From assembly GCF_013266755.1 (NCBI RefSeq), contig NZ_JABRWJ010000002.1, forward strand, positions 682,001 to 746,000: a DNA stretch of 64,000 bases. Direction: 5' to 3'. Numbering within the stretch: the first letter of the stretch is position 1; every line of letters begins with the position of its first letter. The translations under genes and the position numbers were made by a program. The DNA comes from Pseudaquabacterium terrae. GTDB lineage: Bacteria > Pseudomonadota > Gammaproteobacteria > Burkholderiales > Burkholderiaceae_C. The notes under the pieces are model-generated. The model saw only the letters and a list, made by a program, of their open reading frames with translations, ran no database searches and had not been told where the DNA came from. Positions 47,788 through 56,882 of the stretch are shown here, piece after piece.

Positions 47788-48858
47788 CTACACGACGTCG
47801 TCCAGCAGGCCTTCGCGGTCAGCCCGCAGCACGGCCTCGGCGCGGTTGGCGCAGCCCAGGGCGCGCAGCGCCAAGGCGACATGCATCTCCACCGTGCGCG
47901 GACTGAGGCCGAGTTCGCGAGCCACCTGCTTGTCCGTCATGCCCTGGGCCACCAGGCCAAGGATCTGCTTCTGGCGGCGGCTCAGGCGAGGCTTGTCCGG
48001 GCGAGCGCCACCGAGGAACGCCAGGGTCTCGGCGACGAACACACGGCCGGCCTCGCGGCGGGTCGGTAGGACATGGCTGTCGCTGTCGAGCGCGACGAAG
48101 CGGGCGCCCGGGATCCAGGCGACGAGCTTTCGGCTCTGGTCGGCCGTCACCATCTGGTCGTCGCGGGCATGGAACACCAGCGTCGGGCACTGCACCAGGG
48201 CACATTCCGCCTTCACGTCGATGGCGTAGTTGATGCGCATGTGGCGCTCGGCGACATCCGGCGTCATCGACAGCCTCATGCGTTCGCTGATGAGGTGCCG
48301 CGCGACGGGGTCGGCCGCATCCGAGCCCATCAGTTGCGCGAGGAAGATCTGCCGGAACGGCGACTTCTCCTGCGCCCAGCCCTGGCGGATGGTGGCCAGC
48401 ATCAGCTTGGCCTCCTCGAGCAGGTGCGGTGGCGTGGTCGGGGCGCTGAAGTAGGCCCGGGCGTAGCCGTTGACGAGGACCAGCGACGAGACGCGCTCCG
48501 GGTGCCGTGCGGCGTAGGCGATGGCCAGCGGCGCGCCGCAGGAGATCCCGAGCAGGGCCGCGGGTTCCGGGGCCATCGCGTCCATCACCGTTTCCAGATC
48601 GGCGACGAGCGTCTCGAAGCCGAACGGCGGCACGTCGCGCGTCGACAGGCCGCAGCCGCGCGGGTCGTAGCGCAGCAAGGTGTGGTGGTGACTCAGCGCC
48701 TCGATCGTCGACCAGGTGTCGGGCTCGCGCGCCTCGCACTCCACGTGGCTGACCCAGGTGCCCGCCCGCACAAGCCGGGGGCCGCTGCCCGTGATGGCGC
48801 AGGCCAGGGTCACGCGGTCCGGAGTCTGGCAGAAGCGAAGGTCCTGTCGTGGTTCCAC
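47788..48858 (-). CDS. Alpha/beta-hydrolase fused to a LuxR-type DNA-binding domain
   Basis: This is a 356-aa protein. The hydrolase part (about 10-285) has the nucleophile elbow LLGISCGAPLAIAYAARHPE, the acid in FHARDDQMV and the His in DSDSHVLP, so the triad is complete. The LuxR/GerE HTH occupies about 290-356: LSRRQKQILGLVAQGMTDKQ and LGLSPRTVEMHVALALRALG. The layout suggests a one-component regulator whose sensor is an esterase-like fold binding, and perhaps hydrolysing, its signal. No target gene is evident nearby. Confidence 0.85.
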   Translation of the reverse strand: MEPRQDLRFCQTPDRVTLACAITGSGPRLVRAGTWVSHVECEAREPDTWSTIEALSHHHTLLRYDPRGCGLSTRDVPPFGFETLVADLETVMDAMAPEPAALLGISCGAPLAIAYAARHPERVSSLVLVNGYARAYFSAPTTPPHLLEEAKLMLATIRQGWAQEKSPFRQIFLAQLMGSDAADPVARHLISERMRLSMTPDVAERHMRINYAIDVKAECALVQCPTLVFHARDDQMVTADQSRKLVAWIPGARFVALDSDSHVLPTRREAGRVFVAETLAFLGGARPDKPRLSRRQKQILGLVAQGMTDKQVARELGLSPRTVEMHVALALRALGCANRAEAVLRADREGLLDDVV

Positions 48859-48883
48859 GGCGGGGCCTCAAGCAGCCGACGAC

Positions 48884-49192
48884 TCAGCCATTGTGGGCGT
48901 GCGGCAGCGCGGCGGCAATCAGGACCTCCGCCTCCTCGTGCGCCTGCATCAGCACCCGGGGGCCGGGCTCCTGGTCGAAAACGTCGCCGGCGCCGAGCAC
49001 GATGTCGATCGGCTGGCCGTCGCGGGTGATCCACAACCAGCCGCGCACGACCTGCAGCCGCTGCCGCCGGTTCGACAGGGTCACGATCGCGCCGCGCCGC
49101 ATCGTGTGGCGCAGGGGCGCGGCCGGCGTCGCGCGGCGATCCGCCGTCGGGGCGACGAACCGGAAGCGAGGGAGGATGGCGTCCAGGTGCAT
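48884..49192 (-). CDS. DUF2917 protein
   Basis: This is a 102-residue protein with a central RRGAIVTLSNRRQRLQVVRG, WLWITRDGQPIDIVLGAGDV and FDQEPGPRVLM, the cupin-like DUF2917 pattern common in Burkholderiales. Function unknown. The gene is transcribed towards the LuxR-hydrolase gene. An inverted repeat with TACGGTA half-sites (49254-49297) stands about 60 nt before its ATG. Confidence 0.8.
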   Translation of the reverse strand: MHLDAILPRFRFVAPTADRRATPAAPLRHTMRRGAIVTLSNRRQRLQVVRGWLWITRDGQPIDIVLGAGDVFDQEPGPRVLMQAHEEAEVLIAAALPHAHNG

Positions 49193-49253
49193 GGTGGGCT
49201 CCTTGGGTACGGAGCCAGTCTGCGTGGCCGCCCGTCGACGCGGCAGACGGCCT

Positions 49254-49297
49254 CCTACGGTACGAGCCGGCGGCGGGTACGGTACGGCTACCGTAGG
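49254..49297. promoter_or_regulatory. Inverted repeat with TACGGTA half-sites before the DUF2917 gene
   Basis: CCTACGGTA (49254-49262) pairs with TACCGTAGG (49289-49297). A further GTACGGTACG lies between them (49277-49286). Several copies of one 7-bp half-site in 44 bp suggest an operator. The rest of the gap 49193-49432 shows no gene. Confidence 0.45.
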
Positions 49298-49432
49298 AAC
49301 GGCGGCTTCGGGATCTGCGGTGGCGCGGCTGGCTGGGTCACCCTGTCACTCGATGCAGATCGAGTTGACGGCGGGGGCGCCGCGGCGCGACGCAGGGTGC
49401 TGCGCTCCTCAGTCGCTGCGCGCCGGCCGCCC

Positions 49433-50632
49433 CTATTCCGCCCGCAACGCCTCCACCGGATCCAGCCGCGCCGCCCGCCGTGCCGGCAGCACGCCCGCCG
49501 CCAGCCCGATCACCAGCGCCACGCCTTCGGCCAGCACGATGAACATCGGCGGCGTCTGCACCGGCAGTGCCGGCACCACCAGGCGCAGCGCCTGCGCCAG
49601 CGTGATGCCGATGACCAGCCCGAGCAGCCCGCCGGCCGCCGACAACACCACCGCCTCGCCGAGAAACAAGCGCAGCACGGTGGCGCGGCGGGCGCCCAGC
49701 GCCACCAGCAAGCCGATCTCGGCCGTGCGCTCGGCCACCGCGATGGTCATGATGGTCACGATGCCGACGCCGCCGACCAGCAGCGAGATGCTGCCGAGCG
49801 CGGCCACCGCCATCGTCAGCACGTCGAGGATGTTCGACAGCGTGCGCAGCATGTCGGCCTGCGTCACCAGCGTGAAGTCCTCGCGGCCATGGCGCGCGGC
49901 GAGCACGGCCTTGGCAGCGTCGGCCACCTGGTTCGCATTGGCGCCCTCGGCGTAGCTGAGGTTGATCTCCATCAGCCCGTCGCGGTTGAACAGTTCGAGC
50001 GCCCGCGCGGCCGGGATGTAGGCCATGTCGTCGAGGTCGATGCCGAGGAACTGGCCGCGTGCTTCGAGCACGCCGATGACGCGGAACTGCATGCTGCCCA
50101 CCCGCAGCCGCGCGCCGAGCGGGCTGGCCACGCCGAACAGCTCGCGCTGCAGCTTGGCGCCGAGCACGACGAAGTTGCGCGCGCTGTCGGGGTCGTCGAG
50201 CGGCAGGAACTGGCCGCTCCTGATGCGCAGCTTGAAGGCGTCGATCAGCGTCGGCGTGGTGCCGTAGACCATCACGCGGCGCAGCCGGCCGTTGCCTTCG
50301 ACCTCGGCGTTGCCGGTCACCCCCGGCGTCACCTGCAACACCTGCGGCACGCGGCGCAAGGCCAACGCGTCGGCCAGCGTCAGCGGCCGCACCGAAGACG
50401 GAAAACCCGGGTTGGCCCCGCCGGTCATTGTCTTGCCCGGCGTGATGCCGATGACGTTGGTGCCGAACTGCGTGAACTCGGCCAGCACGAAGCGGTGCAG
50501 CCCCTCGCCGATGGAGGTGAGCAGGATCACCGCCGCGATGCCCACCGCGATGCCCAGCAGCGTGAGAAAACTGCGCAGCCGGTGCGCGGTGAGTGCGCGC
50601 CACGACATGCCGATCGCATCCTGCAGCCGCAT
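49433..50632 (-). CDS. MacB-type ABC permease (second of two)
   Basis: This is a 399-aa FtsX/MacB permease. The N-terminal helix is RSFLTLLGIAVGIAAVILLT, a large periplasmic MacB_PCD domain covers about 45-240, and three C-terminal helices include LGSISLLVGGVGIVTIMTIA, then the coupling segment VAERTAEIGLLVALGARR. It ends PARRAARLDPVEALRAE, the family terminus. With the upstream permease, ATPase and HlyD-like protein it would form a tripartite exporter of unknown substrate (peptide, macrolide-like or lipoprotein). The gene lies 13 nt after the first permease. Confidence 0.88.
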   Translation of the reverse strand: MRLQDAIGMSWRALTAHRLRSFLTLLGIAVGIAAVILLTSIGEGLHRFVLAEFTQFGTNVIGITPGKTMTGGANPGFPSSVRPLTLADALALRRVPQVLQVTPGVTGNAEVEGNGRLRRVMVYGTTPTLIDAFKLRIRSGQFLPLDDPDSARNFVVLGAKLQRELFGVASPLGARLRVGSMQFRVIGVLEARGQFLGIDLDDMAYIPAARALELFNRDGLMEINLSYAEGANANQVADAAKAVLAARHGREDFTLVTQADMLRTLSNILDVLTMAVAALGSISLLVGGVGIVTIMTIAVAERTAEIGLLVALGARRATVLRLFLGEAVVLSAAGGLLGLVIGITLAQALRLVVPALPVQTPPMFIVLAEGVALVIGLAAGVLPARRAARLDPVEALRAE

Positions 50633-50645
50633 GTGCTTGGTCTTG

Positions 50646-51850
50646 CTAACGCCGTCCGAGCGCGGCCACCGGGTCGAGCGCCGCGGCGCGCTGCGCCGGC
50701 AGCACGCCGAACAGGATGCCGGTGACCAGCGCGGTGGCCAGCGCCGCCAGCACCGCCCAGGTCGGCGGCCAGGCCGGGAAGACCGGGTAGAGCTGGCGGA
50801 TCACGAAGGCGCCGAAGTGGCCGACGCCGTAGCCGAGCACCGCGCCGGCCAGCGACAGCAACGCCGCTTCGGTGAGAAAAGCCGCGCGGATGGTGCGCGC
50901 GCTGGCGCCCAGCGCCTTCAGCAGGCCGACCTCGGCGCTGCGCTGCGTCACCGAGACCAGCATCACGTTCATCACCAGGATGCCGGCCACCGCCAGGCTG
51001 ATCGCGGCGATGCCGGCGACACCGGCGGTCAGGGCAGTGAGCACGCGGTCGAAAGTGGCGAGCACGGCATCCTGCGTGATCACGGTGACGTCGGCCTCGC
51101 CGTCGTGGCGCTGCTTGAGGATCTGAATCACCTGCGCCTTGGCGGCGGGGATGGCCTCGCGGCTCCTCGCCTCGACCAGGATGCGGAACAAGGTGTTCGA
51201 GTTGAACATCGCCTGCGCCAGCACCACCGGCACGATCGCCAGCTGGTCGGTGTTCATGTTCAGCCCCTGGCCTGCCGGGGCCAGCACGCCGATCACCCGC
51301 AGCCGGCGCTCGCCCAGGCGCATCCACTGGCCGAGTGCGGGTTGGGCGCCGAACAGTTCGCGCTTCAGTTCCGAGCCGAGCACGATCACTGAAGAGCTGC
51401 GGCTCCATTCGTCGTCGGGCAGGAAGCGGCCCTGCGCCAGCGGCAGGCGGCGCACCGCGACGAACTCGCTGGTCGTGCCGACAACAGTGGTCTCACGCAG
51501 CCGCCCGCCGGTGCTGGCATCGGACAATCCGACGATGATCGGCGCCAGCCTGCGCACGGCGGTGGCGCGCTGCAACGCGCGGGCGTCGGCGACCGTCAAA
51601 TCGCGCGTGGTGGTGGTGATCGCGCTGGCCGGGCTCAAGCCCCCGGTCTGCGAGCGGCCGGGCAGCACGATCACCAGGTTGCTGCCGATGGAAGAGAACT
51701 GGTCGACCACGTAGCGCCGGGCGCCGTCGCCGAGCGCGGTGAGCACCACCACCGCGGCAACGCCGATCGCCATCGCCACCATCATCAGCGCGGTGCGCAA
51801 CGGGCTGCCGCCGGCGGCGTCGCGGGCGAAGGCGAGGATGTCGCGGGCTC

Positions 51851-51854
<4 letters not shown>
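50646..51854 (-). CDS. MacB-type ABC permease (first of two)
   Basis: This is a 402-aa FtsX/MacB permease with the same layout as its neighbour: N-terminal helix MMVAMAIGVAAVVVLTALGD, periplasmic domain, and C-terminal helices around VTQRSAEVGLLKALGASART. It ends PAQRAAALDPVAALGRR. The two permeases are clearly different in sequence, so they probably form a heterodimer rather than being redundant. The start overlaps the ATPase stop by 4 nt (ATGA). Confidence 0.88.
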
Positions 51855-52546
<692 letters not shown>

Positions 52547-52558
52547 CGTGGTCCGGAT

Positions 52559-52631
52559 CAGTCGGCGCTGGGCCGTTCCCAAGCCGACTGAACGCCCCCT
52601 CGGGGGGCAGCGAGCAACGCGAGCGTGGGGG
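52559..52631 (-). repeat. Intergenic double-hairpin repeat, copy C
   Basis: On the coding strand it opens CCCCCACGCTCGCGTTGC. It then has a CCCCCC-GAG-GGGG hairpin and CAGTCGGC paired with GCCGACTG around the loop TTGGGAACGGCCCAGC. Copy A at 18256 has the same framework but CAGTACC/GGTACTG as stem. It lies between the HlyD-like gene and the ATPase gene. Confidence 0.8.
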
Positions 52632-52639
52632 CTGACATC

Positions 52640-53812
52640 TCAGCGCGCCTTGGCCGGCGCGGCCTCGACGGTCACGCGCGCGCCGGGCTTGACGCCTTCG
52701 CGTTCGAGCGAGGTCACGACCCGCTCGCCGGCGGTCAGGCCTTCCAGCACCTCGGCCTGCTCCCAGTTCGCCAGGCCCGTCTTCAGCCTGCGCTCGACCA
52801 GCTGGTCGCCCTCGACCACCAGCGCGCGGTTGCCTTCGCCGAGCGCCGCCGTCGGCACCCGCAGCACCTTGTCGCGCACATCGAGCACCACCTCGACATC
52901 GGCGCTGTAGCCCACCAGCAGCGGGCCGATCGCATCGCGCTGGTCGAAGCTGACGTCGATGTCGACCGTGCGCGCCTGCTTCTCGACCGCCGAGACAAAG
53001 GGCGCGATCCGCTTCACGTGGCCGGGGAAGGTCTGCCGCGGCAGCGCGTCGATCGAGATGCGCACCACCTGGCCGGGCTTGATGCGCGGCGCATCCACCT
53101 CGTCCAGCGGCGCCTTGACGTACAGGCAGGTGTCGTCGATGAGGTCGATCGCCGGTGGCGTCGGCACCCCCGGCGGCGAGGGCGTGGAGTATTCGCCGAC
53201 CTCGCCGACGATCTTGGCCACGGTGCCGGCGAAGGGCGCCAGCAGCAGCGTGCGGCTTTGCTCGACGCGCGTGACCTCGACCCGCGCCTGCGCCTGGCGC
53301 ACGTCGGCCTGCGCGGTGGCGCAGCTGCCACGGCGCGCGTCGGCCTCGCTGCGCGCGCCGTCTTCACGCGCGGTCGAGACGAAGCCCTGTTCGCGCAGCG
53401 CGGTCTGGCGCTGCGCCTCGCGCGCGGCCGCGTCGGCCATCGTGCAGGCTTCGGCCACCCGCTTGCGCGTGGTCTCGAGCTGCGCCTGCGCCAGCGCCTG
53501 CTGCGCCTGCTGGTCGTCGTTCCACAGCTTCATCAGCAGCTGGCCCTTCTTGACGCGGTCGCCCTCCTTGACCGCCAGCAGCTCGATGCGGCCGCCGCTG
53601 GTGGTCGACAGCTTGGTGCGCTGGCAGGCCTCGATGCTGCCGGCGCGCGTATTGGCGACGGTCGATTCGACCTTGCCCAGCGTGACCTCGGCCACCACCA
53701 CGGCAACCGGCTTGCTGCGGCTGAACCATGACACCGCGGCGATGAGGGCGCCGAGCAGGACCAGCATCACCAGGCCGCGGCGCCACCAGGGTGAAAGGGA
53801 AGGGGGCTTCAT
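52640..53812 (-). CDS. HlyD/MacA-type periplasmic adaptor
   Basis: This is a 390-aa membrane-fusion protein. One N-terminal helix (about 12-32, GLVMLVLLGALIAAVSWFSR) anchors it. Then come a lipoyl half-motif (VKEGDRVKKGQLLMKLWNDD), a coiled-coil hairpin rich in Ala, Gln and Arg (about 95-185), the second lipoyl half (LLLAPFAGTVAKIVGEVGEY), beta-barrel and membrane-proximal domains ending VTVEAAPAKAR. It is the first gene of the exporter operon, followed by ATPase and two permeases. An outer-membrane TolC partner is not encoded here. ATG 53812 is chosen by homology. Confidence 0.88.
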   Translation of the reverse strand: MKPPSLSPWWRRGLVMLVLLGALIAAVSWFSRSKPVAVVVAEVTLGKVESTVANTRAGSIEACQRTKLSTTSGGRIELLAVKEGDRVKKGQLLMKLWNDDQQAQQALAQAQLETTRKRVAEACTMADAAAREAQRQTALREQGFVSTAREDGARSEADARRGSCATAQADVRQAQARVEVTRVEQSRTLLLAPFAGTVAKIVGEVGEYSTPSPPGVPTPPAIDLIDDTCLYVKAPLDEVDAPRIKPGQVVRISIDALPRQTFPGHVKRIAPFVSAVEKQARTVDIDVSFDQRDAIGPLLVGYSADVEVVLDVRDKVLRVPTAALGEGNRALVVEGDQLVERRLKTGLANWEQAEVLEGLTAGERVVTSLEREGVKPGARVTVEAAPAKAR

Positions 53813-53905
53813 CGTGGCGGCGATTCTGCCCCCGGGACTGCCCCTGGCCCGGCCAACTCCAGCGGCCGCTGCGCGGCCTGTGCCGGGCGTGCCAGTCGGC
53901 CAGCG

Positions 53906-54012
53906 ACTACTTCGCAAAGCCGCTGGCCATCGCCGACTGCACGCGGGCGCTGGTCGAGGACCGGCGGCTGCCGGCGTCGGCCGTGCCGGCGCTGCGCGTG
54001 GTGGCCGGCTGA
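53906..54012 (+). pseudogene. Fragment of an EAL-domain gene 3' end
   Basis: The stretch encodes DYFAKPLAIADCTRALVEDR, then RLPASAVPALRVVAG and a stop. The first 68 nt (53906-53973) match the GGDEF-EAL gene end (47438-47505) in 66 positions. No other part of an EAL or GGDEF domain precedes it; 53820-53905 is not recognisable. It is a truncated copy of that gene or of a close paralogue. Confidence 0.7.
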
Positions 54013-54013
54013 G

Positions 54014-54131
54014 GCTCACGACCCACCCCGAATGAGGGGGTGGCGCAGCGCCGCTGCGTCCGCTGCACAGGCCTTCCCGTAGGTACCCCGCCGCTGCTCC
54101 TGGCGGCTCGCACCCGGAAAGGCTTGCCACC
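54014..54131 (+). promoter_or_regulatory. Structured leader before the PEP-CTERM gene
   Basis: Three hairpins can be drawn in 118 nt: CCACCCC (54023-54029) with GGGGTGG (54037-54043), then CGCAGCG with CGCTGCG, and GCCGC/GCGGC enclosed by AGGCCTTCCC near 54081, which pairs, with one mismatch and one wobble, with GGAAAGGCTT just before the ATG. The first could terminate upstream transcription; the last would lie in the mRNA leader. No known riboswitch consensus was recognised. Confidence 0.35.
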
Positions 54132-54743
54132 ATGAATCTCCGCCACGTCGCCGCAGCTGCGGCCTTCGGCTCTCTCACGCTTGGCGCACAGGCGGCACCC
54201 GTCGCCGACGCCGCCGGCGACTTCCTCGCCAGCTTCACCGGCACGCAGCAGGCGGCGCTCGACGTGCTGTCGTCCGACGTCAGCTTCGACGTCGTGCACC
54301 AGCGCTTCAACCTGCATGCCGTCACCAGCGGCGCGATCGCCGGTGCGCCCGGTGCCGCCTATGTCTTCGGCTTCGACCGCGGCGGCGCGGCGAACTCGCC
54401 CTTCGGCGCCATCGGCGCGCCCGGCATCGCCTTCAACGCGACCGCGGTGCTGCGCTCGAACGGCACCGGCAGCGTCGGCGCCAATCCGATCAGCGTGAAC
54501 ATCGTCGGCAATGAAATCTTCGCGACGGTGCTGGCCAGCCTGCTGCCGTCGAACGGCGCGGTCTTCGAGGACTACGAATGGGCGCTGTGGTCGATCGACG
54601 CGACGATCACCGGCCTGCCGCGCAACGCCGACTTCGCGCCGGGGGTCAATACGCTCGTCGCCGTCGTGCCCGAGCCGGCGAGCCTGGCGCTGGTGGCGCT
54701 GGGGCTGGCCGGCATCGGCGCGCTGCGGCGGCGCCGGGCCTAG
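54132..54743 (+). CDS. PEP-CTERM sorting-domain protein
   Basis: This is a 203-residue exported protein. The signal MNLRHVAAAAAFGSLTLGAQ is followed by a Gly/Ala/Ser-rich beta-type body of unknown function. The C-terminal tag is VVPEPASLALVALGLAGIGA followed by LRRRRA: the PEP motif, one hydrophobic helix and an arginine cluster. Exosortase would cut this tag and release the protein to the cell surface or extracellular matrix. No exosortase gene is in the window. Confidence 0.9.
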   Translation: MNLRHVAAAAAFGSLTLGAQAAPVADAAGDFLASFTGTQQAALDVLSSDVSFDVVHQRFNLHAVTSGAIAGAPGAAYVFGFDRGGAANSPFGAIGAPGIAFNATAVLRSNGTGSVGANPISVNIVGNEIFATVLASLLPSNGAVFEDYEWALWSIDATITGLPRNADFAPGVNTLVAVVPEPASLALVALGLAGIGALRRRRA

Positions 54744-54777
54744 ATGGAGCACCCGGCCCCGCGGGTACGCGTGGCCA

Positions 54778-54827
54778 CCCGCCAAGCGGGTTGCGCGGCC
54801 GCCTTGGGGCGGCCCGGCGCCGGCCGC
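54778..54827 (+). repeat. Intergenic double-hairpin repeat, copy D
   Basis: CCCGC-CAA-GCGGG (54778-54790) is followed by GCGGCCG (54795-54801) paired with CGGCCGC (54821-54827), enclosing TTGGGGCGGCCCGGC. The first hairpin matches copy B and the loop matches copies A to C. The stem is again different but complementary. It lies between two convergent genes and touches the thioesterase stop codon. Confidence 0.7.
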
Positions 54828-55258
54828 TAGGCCGACGCCTCGTCGCCGACCACCGACAGGATCGTCTCGCCGGTGGCCACCAGCCGCTCACCTTCGGCGT
54901 CATGCGCGAACAACTCGCAGGCGGTGAACACCTGCGAGCGGCCGGCCTTGATCACGCGGGCGCGGGCGCTGAAACGCTCGCCGACGGCGGGGCGCAGGCA
55001 GTTGACCGAGTAGTGCGACGCCAGCACGCGGCCGGCGACCGTGGCCGCGGCATAACCGCAGGCGGTGTCGATCAGGGCGCCGACCAGGCCGGCGTGCAGG
55101 AAGCCGGCGTACTGCCCGGTGTCGCGCTTGAACGGCATGCTGATCTCGGCGCGACCGGGCTCGGCCGCGGTCACCTCGATGCCGCACCAGCGGTTGAAGG
55201 CCGCCGTCTGGTTGACAGCGCGCAGTTGTTCGAGCGTGGCGCGTGGCGACGTGCTCAT
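54827..55258 (-). CDS. PaaI-family hotdog thioesterase
   Basis: This is a 143-aa hotdog-fold thioesterase of the PaaI type. The HGGxxxxxxD-like signature is here AGFLHAGLVGALIDTACGYA, followed by SVNCLRPAVGERFSARARVI. It would hydrolyse acyl-CoA esters in the cytoplasm; the substrate is unknown. ATG 55258 (MSTSPRATLEQL) is preferred to an earlier in-frame ATG that adds an arginine-rich tail. It stands alone. Confidence 0.85.
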   Translation of the reverse strand: MSTSPRATLEQLRAVNQTAAFNRWCGIEVTAAEPGRAEISMPFKRDTGQYAGFLHAGLVGALIDTACGYAAATVAGRVLASHYSVNCLRPAVGERFSARARVIKAGRSQVFTACELFAHDAEGERLVATGETILSVVGDEASA

Positions 55259-55353
55259 GGCGGGCTTTCGAAGTGATGCTGCGTGCACTCTAGGCCGGCG
55301 GCGGCGCCGTGCCTGTCGCCTGTGCGACGGCACATGGCCACGTCCTTATGGCG

Positions 55354-55869
55354 CTAGGACTGCGCGTCCTTGCGCGGCGACGCCAGGCCATGCTGCTCGT
55401 GCCACTCGGCCAGCGACATCGACGGGTAGGCGTTGAAGCGCTCGTCACCCGTGCGGCCCTCCGCCTCGACCCAGTTGGCCTTCGAGCCGAGCATCAGGTG
55501 CACGTGCGCCGGCGGCACCGGCAGCGGCGTGTCGATCGCGCCGGCGTGCGGATGCACGAGCTCGGGCCAGCGCGGGTCGTACAGCCACAGCGGGCTGCCG
55601 CAGCGGCCGCAGAAGTGCCGCTGCGCGCTGCTCTCGCGCTCGCCCCCGGGGGCACTGTCGTCGGGCAGGCGCGCCTGGTAGATGCGCAGCTCGCGCTTGC
55701 CCTTCACCACCTTCAGCGTCGAGGCATCGGCGCCGAGGTTGATCGCGAATCCGCCGCTGCCGGCGGTCTTGCGGCAGATCGAGCAGTAGCAGCGCATGAA
55801 AGGCACGGGGCTGTGCGCCCAGACGCTGAATTGCACGCGGCCGCAATGGCAGGAGCCTTCAAGTTGCAT
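55354..55869 (-). CDS. GFA-family (glutathione-dependent formaldehyde-activating-like) zinc protein
   Basis: This 171-residue protein carries the zinc pattern of the GFA fold: SCHCGRVQF at the start, RCYCSICRKTAGSGG, and FCGRCGSPLWLY. The family often binds zinc structurally, and glutathione activity is unproven for most members. It begins MQLEGSCHCGRVQFSV, supported by homology. It lies 17 nt downstream of the LysR-type gene in the same direction, so they may be cotranscribed. Confidence 0.87.
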   Translation of the reverse strand: MQLEGSCHCGRVQFSVWAHSPVPFMRCYCSICRKTAGSGGFAINLGADASTLKVVKGKRELRIYQARLPDDSAPGGERESSAQRHFCGRCGSPLWLYDPRWPELVHPHAGAIDTPLPVPPAHVHLMLGSKANWVEAEGRTGDERFNAYPSMSLAEWHEQHGLASPRKDAQS

Positions 55870-55886
55870 GGCGTCGGTTCTCCGGT

Positions 55887-56780
55887 TCAGGCGGGGTCGC
55901 CGAGCGAGGTGAGCCACTGCTCGAAGCGGCGGATCGGCACCAGGTCGGCCTTCCAGGCCGGGTAGCGCAGGTAGTAGCCCTTGTCGGCCGTCACGCCCAG
56001 CGGCGACAGTTGTACCAGCTGGCCAGCCGTGTGCGCGCTGCTGGCCGCGTAGTCGGGCAGCAGCGCGATGCCCAGGCCGGCGATCGCGCCGTTCAGCGCC
56101 ATCGACAGCAGGTCGTACTGCGGGCCGGCGCCCAGGTGATCCACCGGCACCGCGTCCTCCAGCCCGACCACGCGCAACCACGCCGCCCACCCGAGCGGCA
56201 CGCTGGCGACGCGGATCAGCGGCAGCGTGCGCAGCCAGCGCTTGAGGTCGCCGCTCTGCACACGGTGCGGCGCCGCATAGGGCCGCACCACAAGCGGCAG
56301 CACGCGCGTTGCATGCAGCCCCGGCGCCGGGCCGTCGCAGAACTCGATCGCCGCATCGTGCGGCGAGCCCGCCAGATCGACCGGGCCGACATGTGTCGCC
56401 AGGTTCAGCGTGATCTCCGGATGCGCGGCAATGAAGCCGGCCAGGCGCGGAATCAGCCAGTAGGCGCCGAAGCTCGACGCCACCGACAGGTTCAGGCTGC
56501 CGCCGTCGCCGCGGTGCATCGCCAGGTCCTGCGTCGCGCGCTCGATCTGGCGCAGCGCCGGCGAGATCGCCGCCCAGTAGCCGCGGCCGGCGGCGGTGAG
56601 CTGCAGCCCGGCCTTGCGGCGCAGGAACAGCGGCACGCCGAGCTGGGCCTCGAGGCCGAGGATCTGGTGGCTCACGGCCCCTTGCGTCAGGTGCACTTCA
56701 ACGGCGGCACGGGTGAAGCTCGAATGGCGCGCGCTGGCATCGAAGCAACGCAGCGCCCGCAGCGAGGGCAGGGTGCTCAT
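55887..56780 (-). CDS. LysR-family regulator (GcvA-like)
   Basis: This is a 297-aa LysR-type regulator. The HTH is at about residues 6-65 (LRALRCFDASARHSSFTRAA, then VEVHLTQGAVSHQILGLEAQ, LGVPLF), and a periplasmic-binding-like effector domain with SVASSFGAYWLIPRLAGFIA and LNGAIAGLGIALLPDYAASS follows. It diverges from the Bug gene at 56883 across 102 bp, the usual arrangement for a LysR protein and its target, so it probably controls the Bug/D-aminoacylase operon. Confidence 0.88.
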   Translation of the reverse strand: MSTLPSLRALRCFDASARHSSFTRAAVEVHLTQGAVSHQILGLEAQLGVPLFLRRKAGLQLTAAGRGYWAAISPALRQIERATQDLAMHRGDGGSLNLSVASSFGAYWLIPRLAGFIAAHPEITLNLATHVGPVDLAGSPHDAAIEFCDGPAPGLHATRVLPLVVRPYAAPHRVQSGDLKRWLRTLPLIRVASVPLGWAAWLRVVGLEDAVPVDHLGAGPQYDLLSMALNGAIAGLGIALLPDYAASSAHTAGQLVQLSPLGVTADKGYYLRYPAWKADLVPIRRFEQWLTSLGDPA

Positions 56781-56882
56781 GGATGAGAAAGTCTAATGCC
56801 TGCTGCAGAAGGATTCGATGGTCGACGCGGTGCCTCACCGATACATTGGCGCTCGACGAAGCAGCGTACGAGGAGTGTTGTC

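Noticed and set aside
54040-54060. Sigma-54 promoter before the PEP-CTERM gene (TGGCGC...CTGC)
   Set aside because: The spacing between the GG and GC elements is off by one and the -24 hexamer is imperfect.
54014-54131. Cyclic di-GMP (GEMM) riboswitch
   Set aside because: None of the conserved GEMM core elements could be matched, despite the nearby GGDEF-EAL gene.
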